DNA of 64,000 bases from Dethiosulfovibrio russensis (GTDB lineage: Bacteria; Synergistota; Synergistia; Synergistales; Dethiosulfovibrionaceae), in the NCBI RefSeq assembly GCF_021568855.1, contig NZ_JAKGUG010000005.1, positions 186,001 to 250,000 on the forward strand. The letters are read 5' to 3'. The notes under the pieces were generated by a model that was given only the letters and a program-made list of their open reading frames with translations, did not search any database and was not told the DNA's origin. A program made the translations under genes and the position numbers. Below, one piece after another: positions 51,887-61,521 of this stretch (positions are counted from its first letter, which is position 1; the number at the start of each line of letters is the position of its first letter).

Positions 51887-53371
51887 TCAGCGCATTTCGA
51901 CTCTGTTTCTGCCGTTTTCCTTGGCGTCGTAGAGTGCCTCGTCCGCCCTGGCGACAAACTCGTTTACCGGCTCGCCGATCCTGTACTGGGTAACCCCGAA
52001 ACTGGAGGTTACCCTTACATTCTCTTCAAATACGTTGCACTCCACGGCACGCCTCATCCTCTCAGCGTACTCCAGGGCGCCCTTGACGTCGGTCTCAGGC
52101 AGAACCACCAAAAACTCCTCTCCACCCCACCTTCCGACCGAATCGCCTGCACGGGTGCAGTCCTTCATCAGAGCCGCGATAGAGCTCAACACAGTATCCC
52201 CCACCTCATGTCCGAAGTTGTCGTTGACGCTTTTAAAGTGGTCTATATCCACCATCACGACGGAAAGGGAGGCCCCATAACGGCTGGACCTCTCCGTCTC
52301 TGAAAGAAGAATCTGGTCCATCTTCCGGCGGTTCCAGAGCCCCGTAAGGGAGTCCCTGTTGGCCAGATATTCCAATCTGTCGCTGTAGGACTGGATGTTT
52401 TCCATCTTATCCTTCAGCACCAGTATCATGTCCTTCAGCGCCTCACATATGTAGGAGATCTCATAGTACGCCCCCGAGGATATCTCGGACACCACGTCCA
52501 GCAACCCATCCAGGTCGGTCTTTCTCTCCGAATAATCCACCAAGGCCTCTACCATCCTGGTATAGGGCTCGAATCTCTTTTTCAGAAAGTACAGCAGGAA
52601 AAAGACGGATCCTCCGGTCACTGCCAGAAAGGCGAGTATCAGGCTGTTCTGAAGCCTAAGCAGTTCCCTGTATTCGGGACTGGGCAAAAAGTCGAGGGAG
52701 AAGAAACCCCCTCCGACCTCTATAATACGATGGGCCTCCCGGGAAGAGCTATCTTCCCGGGATAGATCGGCACCCATATCTTCGGAGAAGGTCAGTTTCA
52801 TGTTGTCCTGCGGGAGCAGCGCTTCCAGAAATGAGGAGGTTATGGTTTTGGACACGATCAGATAGCCTACCGGGACGTCGTCGTACTTGAGCACGGGACG
52901 ACAGGCGACGAAGCTATCCCTTCCGTCCACCGGAGCTATTCCTAAGAAGAATCCCTTCTTCCCTGCCTCCTCGAAGTAGATATCAGAGTAAAGCGAATCG
53001 GCAAATCTGAACTCGTCGGGAGCCCTGGCGATGACGACCCCGTCCAGGTCGGTGAAGACCACGGAACTGACGGTCTTAGTGAAAGCCTTGCCCCAGTCTG
53101 ACAGCACCTCGCTATCCGATTCCTCGATGGACTCCACGATATCTTTGGGACGGGACAGGTTGGTGGATAACTCCATAAGATGATCTAGTTCATAGGTCAG
53201 ATTCCTGCGAACTATGGCAGTATATCTGTCATGATCAGCAATTCTAGATTCTCTATAGTCATCTATCACCAACTCCAGCAAAACGCCGTAGATCAGGCTT
53301 AAGACGGCGAAGGAGGCCATGACGATGGTCAAGATACCGTTTCTAAGAGAGGACCTTCTCCTAGAGGTCAC
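51887..53371 (-). CDS. Membrane diguanylate cyclase with dCache-like sensor (copy 1)
   Basis: 494 residues from GTG 53371, with GGGAGG upstream. TM1 (ILTIVMASFAVLSLIYGVLLELVI), a periplasmic dCache-like domain (residues about 40-230; TVSSVVFTDLDGVVIARAPDEFRF), TM2 (LILAFLAVTGGSVFFLLYFL), a short linker and a GGDEF domain with active GRWGGEEF. An RAGD I-site five residues before it allows product inhibition. Makes cyclic di-GMP from GTP in response to an external ligand. Paralogue of the gene at 53589-55070 and preceded by a remnant of the same partner gene. Confidence 0.93.
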   Translation of the reverse strand: MTSRRRSSLRNGILTIVMASFAVLSLIYGVLLELVIDDYRESRIADHDRYTAIVRRNLTYELDHLMELSTNLSRPKDIVESIEESDSEVLSDWGKAFTKTVSSVVFTDLDGVVIARAPDEFRFADSLYSDIYFEEAGKKGFFLGIAPVDGRDSFVACRPVLKYDDVPVGYLIVSKTITSSFLEALLPQDNMKLTFSEDMGADLSREDSSSREAHRIIEVGGGFFSLDFLPSPEYRELLRLQNSLILAFLAVTGGSVFFLLYFLKKRFEPYTRMVEALVDYSERKTDLDGLLDVVSEISSGAYYEISYICEALKDMILVLKDKMENIQSYSDRLEYLANRDSLTGLWNRRKMDQILLSETERSSRYGASLSVVMVDIDHFKSVNDNFGHEVGDTVLSSIAALMKDCTRAGDSVGRWGGEEFLVVLPETDVKGALEYAERMRRAVECNVFEENVRVTSSFGVTQYRIGEPVNEFVARADEALYDAKENGRNRVEMR

Positions 53372-53492
53372 GGTTCGCCACCTCCCTCACCGAATCGTAG
53401 AAGGGATCGTTCGACGGGGATACCCCTAGGAAACATTCCGCCTCATGGACGTCGGTAGAGATAAAGGAAGTACCTATTGTCTTCACGTCCAC
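53361..53492 (-). pseudogene. C-terminal remnant of a PhnD-like binding protein gene
   Basis: A 43-codon frame from GTG 53492 to TAG 53361-53363 ends ECFLGVSPSNDPFYDSVREV plus five residues. This aligns with the C-terminal phrase EGFCVLDDSVYDKAREVLDF of the intact PhnD-like gene at 55060-55941. Its end overlaps the start of GGDEF copy 1 in the same way that the intact gene overlaps GGDEF copy 2. The rest of the gene, more than 200 codons, is missing from this copy. It may still be translated as a leader that couples to the cyclase. Confidence 0.65.
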
Positions 53493-53588
53493 GCCCCCTT
53501 AAGATGACAAACTTTTCCATCATTTTAACACCTTAAAGGGCTTCTGAGAAAAGCATCCGTAATCAGCCTGATCGATAAATAGGGAAGA

Positions 53589-55070
53589 TCAACGAGCCTC
53601 TACTCTGTCTCTTCCCTTTCTTTTAGCATCATAAAGGGCATCGTCAGCTCTGGCCACAAACTCGTTGATCGGCTCACCCGGACGATACAGAGTTACTCCG
53701 AAGCTTGAGGTTATTTTCATTCCGTCTCTAAAAGTATGGTTCTCCATCGTCGACCTCATCTTATCGGCATATTCCCATGCCCTCTGAGAATCGACTCCGG
53801 GGAGAACGGCTAGAAACTCCTCTCCGCCCCATCTCCCCGCCGAATCACACTTTCGGAGACAGCTTTTCATCAGTATGGAAATGGAGTTCAGGACGGCATC
53901 TCCCATTTCGTGACCGTAAGTGTCGTTTACTTCCTTAAAATAATCCACGTCCAGCATAATCACCGACAGGGGTGTGCCGTTAACTCTGGAGTTTTCCGTC
54001 TCGGTCATCAAGACCTGATCCATCTTTCTACGGTTCCAAAGCCCCGTCAAAGAGTCGCAATTCGCCAGATATTCGAGCTGTCCACTGTAGCTTTGGATAT
54101 CATCCACCCTGTTCTTCAAAACCTTTATCATATCGGTCAGGGCTTCAGCTATGTGCCTGATCTCCTCTACTCCGTTGGAAGCGGCACCGGAGGTCACATC
54201 GAGAAGACCGTCCAGATCGATCCTTTTATCCGAATAATCGACCAATCCCTGCACTAACTTGGAATAAGGCTCAAATCGTCTACGAAGAAAAAAGATCAAA
54301 AAAATCATCGTAGAGATCGTTACGATCGCAAAAGTTATGATGATATTCCTCTGAAGCTTTATAAGCTCCCTCTCGCTTTCATCAGAGAGAAAATAGAGGT
54401 CAAACAGACCATCGTCGACGATTATAGATCGATATCTTCCAGAAGGAGAGTTCGCCCTCAGTCTTTCAGAAAAGCCCCGTCTTCCTTGAAAAGTCAGAGT
54501 CATATGCCCGACCGGTAAGAGGCTCTCCAAAAGGAAAGGGGTTATCGTTTGAGATACCGCCACAAAACCCACGACTAGATCGTCGTATTTACGTATGGGA
54601 CTACAGGAGAGAAAGCTGTCTCGTCCGTCCACTGTCGTTATTCCGGAGTATGACCCTTTTTTTAGGACCTCGTCGAAAAACGGCTCAGAGCTCACGGAAT
54701 CTCCGAAACGATATTCATCGGGAGCCCTGGCTATGACAATCCCGTCTGTATCGATAAAGAATACGGAGCTAACTGTCTTGCAGAAGGCCTTTCCCCAGTC
54801 GGACAGGAATTCGTTGTTCATCGAAGTCACGGCTTTTGAAACATCCTTAGGGAGAGATAGGTTTGTACTCAATACAACGAGGTTATCCAAAGCTACCTGA
54901 AGTCTATCGGTCACCGTATCGAAAATTCGACCTCGCTCATTCGCCCTCGCCGTTTGATAGTCGTCCACGACTTGTTTCAACATGACCCCGTACATCAGGC
55001 TCAAAAAACCGAAGGAAATCATTACGATTCCCAGCACATCCCTTTTTAAGGATCGTCTTTTAACCTTCAA
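53589..55070 (-). CDS. Membrane diguanylate cyclase with dCache-like sensor (copy 2)
   Basis: About 493 residues from TTG 55070, chosen because it matches the start of copy 1 and has GAGAGG upstream; ATG 55112 lies inside the partner gene. TM1 DVLGIVMISFGFLSLMYGVML, sensor with VSSVFFIDTDGIVIARAPDEYRFGDS, TM2 IIITFAIVTISTMIFLIFFL, GGDEF with GRWGGEEF. The I-site position reads RKCD (RxxD kept). Overlaps the PhnD-like gene stop, so sensing by the binding protein is probably fed to this cyclase. Confidence 0.92.
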   Translation of the reverse strand: MKVKRRSLKRDVLGIVMISFGFLSLMYGVMLKQVVDDYQTARANERGRIFDTVTDRLQVALDNLVVLSTNLSLPKDVSKAVTSMNNEFLSDWGKAFCKTVSSVFFIDTDGIVIARAPDEYRFGDSVSSEPFFDEVLKKGSYSGITTVDGRDSFLSCSPIRKYDDLVVGFVAVSQTITPFLLESLLPVGHMTLTFQGRRGFSERLRANSPSGRYRSIIVDDGLFDLYFLSDESERELIKLQRNIIITFAIVTISTMIFLIFFLRRRFEPYSKLVQGLVDYSDKRIDLDGLLDVTSGAASNGVEEIRHIAEALTDMIKVLKNRVDDIQSYSGQLEYLANCDSLTGLWNRRKMDQVLMTETENSRVNGTPLSVIMLDVDYFKEVNDTYGHEMGDAVLNSISILMKSCLRKCDSAGRWGGEEFLAVLPGVDSQRAWEYADKMRSTMENHTFRDGMKITSSFGVTLYRPGEPINEFVARADDALYDAKRKGRDRVEAR

Positions 55071-55941
55071 AGTCCAGAACCTCTCGGGCCTTATCGTAAA
55101 CGGAATCGTCAAGAACGCAGAAGCCCTCTACATACCAACCGAAAAGCTCCTCCATCTCGATACGGAAATCCGAATTCGACGATAATCGAAGCAGGGCCTT
55201 TACATATTCCTCTACCTTAGTCGCAGGCACTTTCTCCGAAGCTACAATTAAATCCAAAGGTATGGGGTCCGACACTGCCAGCACGGAAAATATATCGCCG
55301 TACATCTCCACCGCCTTACAGTACATACCGTCCGAGATAGCTCCACCGTCTACGGATCCGGCCAACAGAGCTTTCACGACCCTATCGTGACGGCTCAGAT
55401 AATATACTTTCTTAAAAAAATCGTCAGGTACGATTCCCATTTTTCCCAACATATATCGGGGGTAGACGTATCCCGAGCTGGAGCTCCTGTCCACGAAGGC
55501 GAAACTTCCGTCCTTCAGATCCTGAACGGAAGAAAAACCTCGATTCTTCAAGGATACGATGTAGGAATAGTAGTAGCCTTCAGCGATATTCTTCGCATCC
55601 GTCCTCTTCATAAGTGTTACCATATACTTGACACCGAGCATCTTGTTTTTAAGCTCGATATAATTTACGGTGTTGATGAAGGCAAAGTCGAGGGAGCCCT
55701 CCAGCATTCGGCTCAGAAGCTCACCGTAATCTCTCGTCACTACTATCGATATATCGTCGTCTCCTACGCGGTTCATGCAATCCGCAAGATAGCCCATGGC
55801 TTTTTCTATTTTTGAAGGATCCGACCCTGGGAAGACGCCGAAACGATAATGGGCGCCGAAGGCCGGAGAAAGTATGGAATAAATAAAGACGAAAACAAAC
55901 GACATCGCCGCAATCGCGACCTTTCCCTTGGTAAGGCTCAT
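55060..55941 (-). CDS. PhnD/SsuA-type exported solute-binding protein
   Basis: 293 residues with a signal peptide (VAIAAMSFVFVFIYSILSPAFGA). The mature part is a type II binding fold of the phosphonate-binding (PhnD-like) group: RFGVFPGSDPSKIEKAMGYLADCMN, YGELLSRMLEGSLDFAFINTVNYIEL, FAFVDRSSSSGYVYPRYML. No transporter is nearby. It instead overlaps a dCache-GGDEF cyclase, which suggests a periplasmic sensor that reports ligand to the cyclase. AAGGAGGAGAGAAC before ATG. Confidence 0.88.
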   Translation of the reverse strand: MSLTKGKVAIAAMSFVFVFIYSILSPAFGAHYRFGVFPGSDPSKIEKAMGYLADCMNRVGDDDISIVVTRDYGELLSRMLEGSLDFAFINTVNYIELKNKMLGVKYMVTLMKRTDAKNIAEGYYYSYIVSLKNRGFSSVQDLKDGSFAFVDRSSSSGYVYPRYMLGKMGIVPDDFFKKVYYLSRHDRVVKALLAGSVDGGAISDGMYCKAVEMYGDIFSVLAVSDPIPLDLIVASEKVPATKVEEYVKALLRLSSNSDFRIEMEELFGWYVEGFCVLDDSVYDKAREVLDFEG

Positions 55942-56107
55942 GTTCTCTCCTCCTTAAACCAATACATTCTAGCACCTGGAAAAGAGAAAAACGCGGGACG
56001 GAGACCCTATATCATATCGAGGACTCTAGTAAGGGAGTCTCTAAAAACGCTAGCCCTAGAACGTAAGTTTTTAGAGGTACCCATAGGCAATTTCAGGAGG
56101 GACGAAG

Positions 56108-56992
56108 ATGGACGAAAAGGATTGGCTTATTGTAGAGGCGCTATGGAAGGAGAGGAACGTCACCCAGGCGGCGAAGAGACTGTATATGTCTCAACCCGCC
56201 GTGACCAGGAGGATACAGCATATGGAAAGCGAGTTCGGCTGTCGCATCCTGATCAGAAGAGGCAGGGGAGTGGATCTCACCCCTCAGGGAGAGAGGTTGG
56301 TGGACTACGCCAGAAAGTCACTGAAAGGTCTGAGAGACCTCAAGGACTCCTTGGACGGCGACGACTACCGAGTCAGAGGGACGCTTCGCATAGGATGCGC
56401 CAATATCTTCGCCAAATACAGACTCCCGGATCTGCTGAAGTCCTTCTGCGGCAAGTACCCCGACGTGGAGGTAAAGGTTCGAACCGGCCACAGCCAGAGG
56501 GTTTACGACATGCTGTTGTCCGACGAGGCTCAACTGATAATCGCCAGGGGAGATTTCAAGTGGCCGGAGCTCAGCCATCAGATGGACGACGACGGCCTCT
56601 ATTACGTCGTAAGCTCCGAACCGCTGGACATTGACAGACTGCCGGAGATGCCGAGAATCCACAACCGCACCGACGGACCGCTGGAGACCGACATAAGAAA
56701 CTGGTGGCAGAGTCGCTACTCCGTCCCTCCCACAGTTTCCATGGAGGTGGACACAGTCGATATATGCCTACAGATGGTCAGGAAAGGGCTGGGATATGCG
56801 ATACTTTCCGGTCTATGCCTGGAGGAGGCGACGGAACTCCACGGAGAGATGCTGGTGTTCCCCGACGGAAATCCGCTCCGGAGAGACACCAGATTGTATT
56901 GCCGGGAGAACGCCGTAGGGCTCAAGGCCCTGGCGGCCTTCGTGGAATTCGTCAAAGGCGAGGTAGCGTTTAAACGCCCCCTCGCCCGGTAG
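56108..56992 (+). CDS. LysR family transcriptional regulator
   Basis: 294 residues. N-terminal winged HTH (NVTQAAKRLYMSQPAVTRRIQHMESEFGCRILIRRGRGVDLTPQGE) and a C-terminal substrate-binding domain beginning near residue 92 (GTLRIGCANIFAKYRLPDLLKSF). CAGGAGGGACG precedes the ATG. Convergent with the aconitase-superfamily gene, with only one base between the stops. A metabolic target is likely but not identifiable. Confidence 0.94.
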   Translation: MDEKDWLIVEALWKERNVTQAAKRLYMSQPAVTRRIQHMESEFGCRILIRRGRGVDLTPQGERLVDYARKSLKGLRDLKDSLDGDDYRVRGTLRIGCANIFAKYRLPDLLKSFCGKYPDVEVKVRTGHSQRVYDMLLSDEAQLIIARGDFKWPELSHQMDDDGLYYVVSSEPLDIDRLPEMPRIHNRTDGPLETDIRNWWQSRYSVPPTVSMEVDTVDICLQMVRKGLGYAILSGLCLEEATELHGEMLVFPDGNPLRRDTRLYCRENAVGLKALAAFVEFVKGEVAFKRPLAR

Positions 56993-56993
56993 G

Positions 56994-59321
56994 CTACTGT
57001 CTGTCCGAACAGTCTCTGTAGTAGTTCATAAGACATCCGGAGAGGATTATATCCCTGTCCTCCTTCTCCAAATCGACCAGTTTCAAAGTCACGGGCTCTC
57101 TGTCATGATCCCCTAGGAGAAACGCCTGAATCTCGGTAGCACCCTCTTTCACGGCCCTTCGGATTCCCGGCACGTAAAGCCAGTCTTCCGCACGGAATTT
57201 GCCCTGTTCCTCAGGCTCGACCACGTAGGGAACCATGCCCCAGTTTATGAGGTTGCTGCGATACCGTTTGGTGGCGAACTCCACCGCCACGTTGGCCTGA
57301 CCTCCCAGCATCTTCTGGGACGAAGCCGCCTGTTCCCTGGCGGAACCGTCGCCGGGCTTCACGGCGAATACCGCCGACCCGATACCGATCCTTCCGACAT
57401 CGACATGCTCTCCCACCAGAGATAGTATCTCGGCAAGATCATCGGACAGGGGAGTTCCGTCAGCGACAGACTTTTTGCGGCAATCCTCCAGGGCCTGAGC
57501 CACCTTGGCCCGGCCTACGAAACGGGGCTCCTTTCTGGATAGGGTGAACTCGGCCAGCTTCATCGGGTTGGAACGAAGCGACGACGTCTCGCCGGACGGT
57601 ATCAACTCGTCGGTTGTCGTGACGGGATCTTCGATGACAGCTGCCATAAAAAGCAGCTGATCCTCGGGAAGAGGGGATATCTCCGGCCAGGGCTTTATGT
57701 TCGGCCCGTAGACCAATTCTTCCTCGGGATGGGGCCTGCCCACGCCGCGATATACTCTTTTGTCGTAGACCTCGCCGTCGAAACGGTAGGGAACGGGCTC
57801 GAGTCTGTCGGCAAACTCCGTTCCGGGGGTCAGAATTCCGCCGTTTGCCGCCGTGGCCGCTATGGAGCGAGAGTCCATGAGAGCCACCGCCGATATCTGT
57901 CCCTCTCCCGGCTTTGAGCCCTCACGGTTAGGGAAGTTTCTGGTCGTGTGACGGATGCTGAAACCTCTGTGACATGGCGTATCTCCCGCCCCGAAACAGG
58001 GTCCGCAGAAGGCTGTCTTCACTATGGCGCCGGCGGCCATGAGCTTTCCGATGGAACCGTTCGCCACCAGCTCCATGTTTACCGGCTGGCTGGCCGGATA
58101 GACGCTCAGTGAGAACTCACCGGCCCCGGTGTCGGCTCCGTCCAGTATCTGAGAGGCGGCGACTACGTTCTCGAAGGTTCCTCCGGAGCATCCAGCTATG
58201 ATTCCCTGATCCACGGTGAAACGACCGTCCACAAGCTTATCCATGAGCCCCAGCCTCAGCGAGCTGTTCTCCATCACCCTGGCGGTCTCCGTCTCGACGG
58301 CCTCTATCATATCCACGGGGTTCTCGACGAACTCTCTTATGGTGACGGCGTTGCTCGGGTGATAAGGCAGGGCTATCATGGGCTCCACCTTGTCCAGATC
58401 CACCACCACTGCTCCGTCGTATAGGGCCACGTCGTCCGGATCGATCCTTTTATAGGCTTCGGGACGACCGTGTACGCCGTAAAACTCTTTTATGGCCTCG
58501 TCGGTACGCCATATGGAGCTCCAACAGGCTGTCTCGGTGGTCATGACGTCGATACCCAGCCGAAAATCGACGCTCAGAGAACCGACGCCGGGCCCGACGA
58601 ACTCCATGGCCTTGTTCTTTACGAAACCGTTCTCGAAGACCGCTCCTATGATGGCAAGGGCGACGTCCTGAGGTCCGACGCCAGGACTGGGAGCGCCTTT
58701 CAAATATATGCACACCACGCCGGGCCGGGCCATGTCGTAGGTCCGACCTAAAAGCTGCTTGACAAGCTCCGGCCCGCCTTCGCCTACGGCCAGAGTCCCG
58801 AGGGCTCCGTAACGGGTGTGGCTGTCGGTCCCTAGGATCATGGCCCCACTCTCGGCCATCATCTCCCTCATGTACTGATGGATCACCGCCACGTGTGCGG
58901 GAACGTACTCGCCGCCGAATTTTCTGCAAGCGGAGAGGCCGAAAACATGGTCGTCCTCGTTGATGGTCCCCCCCACGGCGCACAGGCTATTGTGGCAGTT
59001 GGTAAGAACGTAGGGAACGGGAAACTCGGTAAGTCCGCAGGCTATGGCGGTCTGGACCACCCCCACGTAGGTAATGTCGTGAGAGGTCAGCTTGTCGAAG
59101 CGAAGCCGCAGACCGCCCTTTCCACCGCTAGTGTCGTGAGAATCGATGATACCGTAGGCCATGGTCCCGACTCCCGGCACGGTAGGCAGAGCTTTCGCAT
59201 CGGGCATCAGCCCCGCCTTCGACATGAGACTCTCCACCTCTGCCTTCCCGACCTTTTCCGACCTCTCGCAAAGCACATCGCCGTTGAAAAGATATACCGG
59301 CCTATCCACCAGGGAAATCAA
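56994..59321 (-). CDS. Aconitase-superfamily hydratase
   Basis: About 775 residues. I prefer TTG 59321, which has GGAAGGAGCTGGAG upstream; an ATG at 59387 is in frame but lacks a ribosome site. The three [4Fe-4S] cysteines appear as ETACWSS or CSGGTFE and FCGPCFG. TDSHTRYGALGTLAVGEGGPEL is the aconitase-like dehydratase motif, and a swivel domain is at the C terminus (ANVAVEFATKRYRSNLINWGMVPYVV). This resembles the YbhJ-type hydratase group more than AcnA/AcnB. The substrate is a hydroxy-acid of unknown identity; not obviously part of the citrate cycle. Confidence 0.83.
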   Translation of the reverse strand: MISLVDRPVYLFNGDVLCERSEKVGKAEVESLMSKAGLMPDAKALPTVPGVGTMAYGIIDSHDTSGGKGGLRLRFDKLTSHDITYVGVVQTAIACGLTEFPVPYVLTNCHNSLCAVGGTINEDDHVFGLSACRKFGGEYVPAHVAVIHQYMREMMAESGAMILGTDSHTRYGALGTLAVGEGGPELVKQLLGRTYDMARPGVVCIYLKGAPSPGVGPQDVALAIIGAVFENGFVKNKAMEFVGPGVGSLSVDFRLGIDVMTTETACWSSIWRTDEAIKEFYGVHGRPEAYKRIDPDDVALYDGAVVVDLDKVEPMIALPYHPSNAVTIREFVENPVDMIEAVETETARVMENSSLRLGLMDKLVDGRFTVDQGIIAGCSGGTFENVVAASQILDGADTGAGEFSLSVYPASQPVNMELVANGSIGKLMAAGAIVKTAFCGPCFGAGDTPCHRGFSIRHTTRNFPNREGSKPGEGQISAVALMDSRSIAATAANGGILTPGTEFADRLEPVPYRFDGEVYDKRVYRGVGRPHPEEELVYGPNIKPWPEISPLPEDQLLFMAAVIEDPVTTTDELIPSGETSSLRSNPMKLAEFTLSRKEPRFVGRAKVAQALEDCRKKSVADGTPLSDDLAEILSLVGEHVDVGRIGIGSAVFAVKPGDGSAREQAASSQKMLGGQANVAVEFATKRYRSNLINWGMVPYVVEPEEQGKFRAEDWLYVPGIRRAVKEGATEIQAFLLGDHDREPVTLKLVDLEKEDRDIILSGCLMNYYRDCSDRQ

Positions 59322-59484
59322 AATGCTCCAGCTCCTTCCGGGAATTATCTGTCTTTCTATTTGAGTATATCCCCTGCAAGCCATCACATCTAATGCCGTA
59401 TTTTTATGCTGATCGATGCAAAGATATCATTGCAGGGGATGCCGATCCATAGTCCAGAGAAACGCCGTATTCCTTGAGCTTGAA

Positions 59485-59526
59485 TTAAAAAATCCCCGAC
59501 CATCTCTAACAGGAGATGATCGGGGA
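59485..59526 (-). terminator. Terminator of the epimerase-DUF819 operon
   Basis: On the minus strand CCCCGATCATCTC / GAGATGGTCGGGG (one G-U pair, 6-base loop) is followed by ATTTTTTAATT. Confidence 0.9.
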
Positions 59527-59554
59527 CGTTTATAGATCGAGATGTCATTGCTTT

Positions 59555-60715
59555 CTACAGTATGGACAAAATCTTTCCTACGATAAGTCCGCCACCGGTT
59601 CCTACCACGTAGCCCATCATCGCCATGAGGACTCCGATCGGGACAAGTGCGTCGCTGTAGGCGGCAGCAAGGATCGGGGCGGAAGCCACCCCTCCGATGT
59701 TGGCCAGGCTCGCCACACCGCATGTAAACAGGTCGAGCTTGAAGAGCTTGGCTATTATGGAGAGACTCAAGGCGTGGATACCGAGTATGACGAATCCGGC
59801 GAGTATATACATGGGAGCCTCGGTGAGCTCGGCGAAGTTGGCTCTGGAGGCGATAAGCCCGACGATCATATAAAGCATGGTGTTCGCCATCTGAGAAGCA
59901 CCGGGAAGACCGTACATGGGGGTCATGGCGCAGAGCACCCCTATCACCGTGGCCAGAAGAACCGTCCAGGTAGTACCGGACATGAAGGCCGATTTCGGAA
60001 GGAAACCGGAAGCCCACTGACAGGCGGCGGATACGGCCAAAGCGGCGCCGAGGAGGAAGATCATGTCGCTAAAGGTGGTCTCCTTGCGCAGACTTTCGTG
60101 ATGCCTGGAGAGCTCGGCTCCCACCTGATCGATGGCGCTGGTGTCCGACTTTGTCCACTTGTTGAACTTCATAGCGTAGGGAACCATACCCAGAAGGACC
60201 ATGACCCAGATCGAGTAGTCGATTGAGTCGATAAGAAGAGTATAGCCCATATCGGCATCGGCGATATTCAAGGCTCCCTGGATGGCCACCATGTTGCCGG
60301 TACCGCCCATCCAGCTTCCAGAGAGGGCGGCGAAGGCTCTCCAACCATCGGCGGGCAGGTTGCTCTTGAAAAGCAGATACATGACGACAAAACCGAAGGC
60401 GATGCTGGTGGAGGCGGCGAAAAATCCAAGCAGCATCTTCGGACCCAGCTTCATAATCTTCCTCAGGTCGCATCGAAGAAGCATGAGAAATATCATCGCA
60501 GGAAGAAGATTGCCCTTTACTCCTTTGTAGACTGCATTTACGCTGTCCGTCTTGCTCCACAGGCCGAAGGTGGAGAAAAGCATACACACGAAGTAGATAA
60601 GGACAACCGCAGGAACGTACTCGAAAAACTTCCCTTTCGAATGCCGCTCCGCCAAAACCACTAGCCCCGCGAAAAACAGGATAAAAGCGAGATAAGAAAA
60701 ACCATTGGTGATCAT
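59555..60715 (-). CDS. DUF819 family membrane protein
   Basis: 386 residues, about ten membrane helices. ALSGSWMGGTGNMVAIQGAL and the late GVASLANIGGVASAPILAAAY are DUF819 (YjcL-like) signatures, with two related halves as in secondary carriers. It overlaps the beta-lactamase-fold gene by 4 bases in an operon with a dipeptide epimerase, so it may carry peptides, amino acids or another organic anion across the inner membrane (inference). Last gene before a strong terminator. Confidence 0.87.
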   Translation of the reverse strand: MITNGFSYLAFILFFAGLVVLAERHSKGKFFEYVPAVVLIYFVCMLFSTFGLWSKTDSVNAVYKGVKGNLLPAMIFLMLLRCDLRKIMKLGPKMLLGFFAASTSIAFGFVVMYLLFKSNLPADGWRAFAALSGSWMGGTGNMVAIQGALNIADADMGYTLLIDSIDYSIWVMVLLGMVPYAMKFNKWTKSDTSAIDQVGAELSRHHESLRKETTFSDMIFLLGAALAVSAACQWASGFLPKSAFMSGTTWTVLLATVIGVLCAMTPMYGLPGASQMANTMLYMIVGLIASRANFAELTEAPMYILAGFVILGIHALSLSIIAKLFKLDLFTCGVASLANIGGVASAPILAAAYSDALVPIGVLMAMMGYVVGTGGGLIVGKILSIL

Positions 60716-61521
60716 AAAGTCCCCTCTCCTTCAGCATTAAATTCATCATATATTTTTTTGCCTATATCACGACAGAATTCAACCCCATGCTCGGGAGAAC
60801 CAATCCCCTCCGTCAATACCACAACTATGACGGGATTTTCTCCCCGATGAAAAATCACGCCGCAGTCGTGCTCCGATCCTGGTAGCTCCCCTGTCTTGTG
60901 GGCCAAAATCCCCTCAAGATCGTCCACATCCGATACAGGGATATCGCCAGGTAGTTTAGACCTCAGCTTCTGACAGGACATCATGCTCAAGACCCTCTCC
61001 CTCGCAGAGAAATTACCGGTCAGGGAACCAATCAGTCTCTCCAGATCACGAGGAGATGTATAGTTATCCTTGCCCATTTTTTTTGCCTCGAAATCCATCA
61101 TCTTACGGCCTAGAACTGTGTCTTCAAGCCCTAATGACGAGATATCCTCGTTGATCCTCTCCATGCCGATATGGTCTATAAGGAGGTTTGCGGCGGTATT
61201 GTCGCTCACCGCGATCATGAGCAGGGCCAGATCGTCGAGTCGAAGACGACCACCATGAGCCCAAAGGTGCAGAAGTCCTCCCTCCACAACCTGATCTTTA
61301 GGTATATCCACCTCATCCTGGAGGGACCAAAGCCCAGCATCGTCGCCCTTAAACAGGGACCACAACACCGCTAGTTTTATAAGGCTAGCGGATGGAAACT
61401 GACGAAAGTCGTTATGGCTCCACCTGAAATCGGACCCAGTGGCGGAGACCACCACCCCAGCGGTGGCCCCAATCCCCTCGAAAGACGAGACCAATGAAGC
61501 CAAATCATCCGAGATAGCCAA
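60712..61521 (-). CDS. Cytoplasmic class A beta-lactamase-fold serine hydrolase
   Basis: 269 residues from TTG 61521, which directly follows the TAG of the upstream transporter gene. SxxK is SLIK (Ser46, Lys49), SDN is present in AVSDNTAAN, and KTG in AHKTGELPG, so all class A landmarks are in place. There is no signal peptide, unlike true beta-lactamases, so antibiotic resistance is unlikely. Beside a dipeptide epimerase and carriers, hydrolysis of a cell-wall peptide or cyclic amide in the cytoplasm is a better guess. Confidence 0.85.
   Translation of the reverse strand: MAISDDLASLVSSFEGIGATAGVVVSATGSDFRWSHNDFRQFPSASLIKLAVLWSLFKGDDAGLWSLQDEVDIPKDQVVEGGLLHLWAHGGRLRLDDLALLMIAVSDNTAANLLIDHIGMERINEDISSLGLEDTVLGRKMMDFEAKKMGKDNYTSPRDLERLIGSLTGNFSARERVLSMMSCQKLRSKLPGDIPVSDVDDLEGILAHKTGELPGSEHDCGVIFHRGENPVIVVVLTEGIGSPEHGVEFCRDIGKKIYDEFNAEGEGTL

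Noticed and set aside
60712-61521. Class A beta-lactamase antibiotic-resistance gene
   Set aside because: Catalytic motifs fit the fold, but there is no signal peptide and the operon is metabolic, so a resistance role is unlikely.
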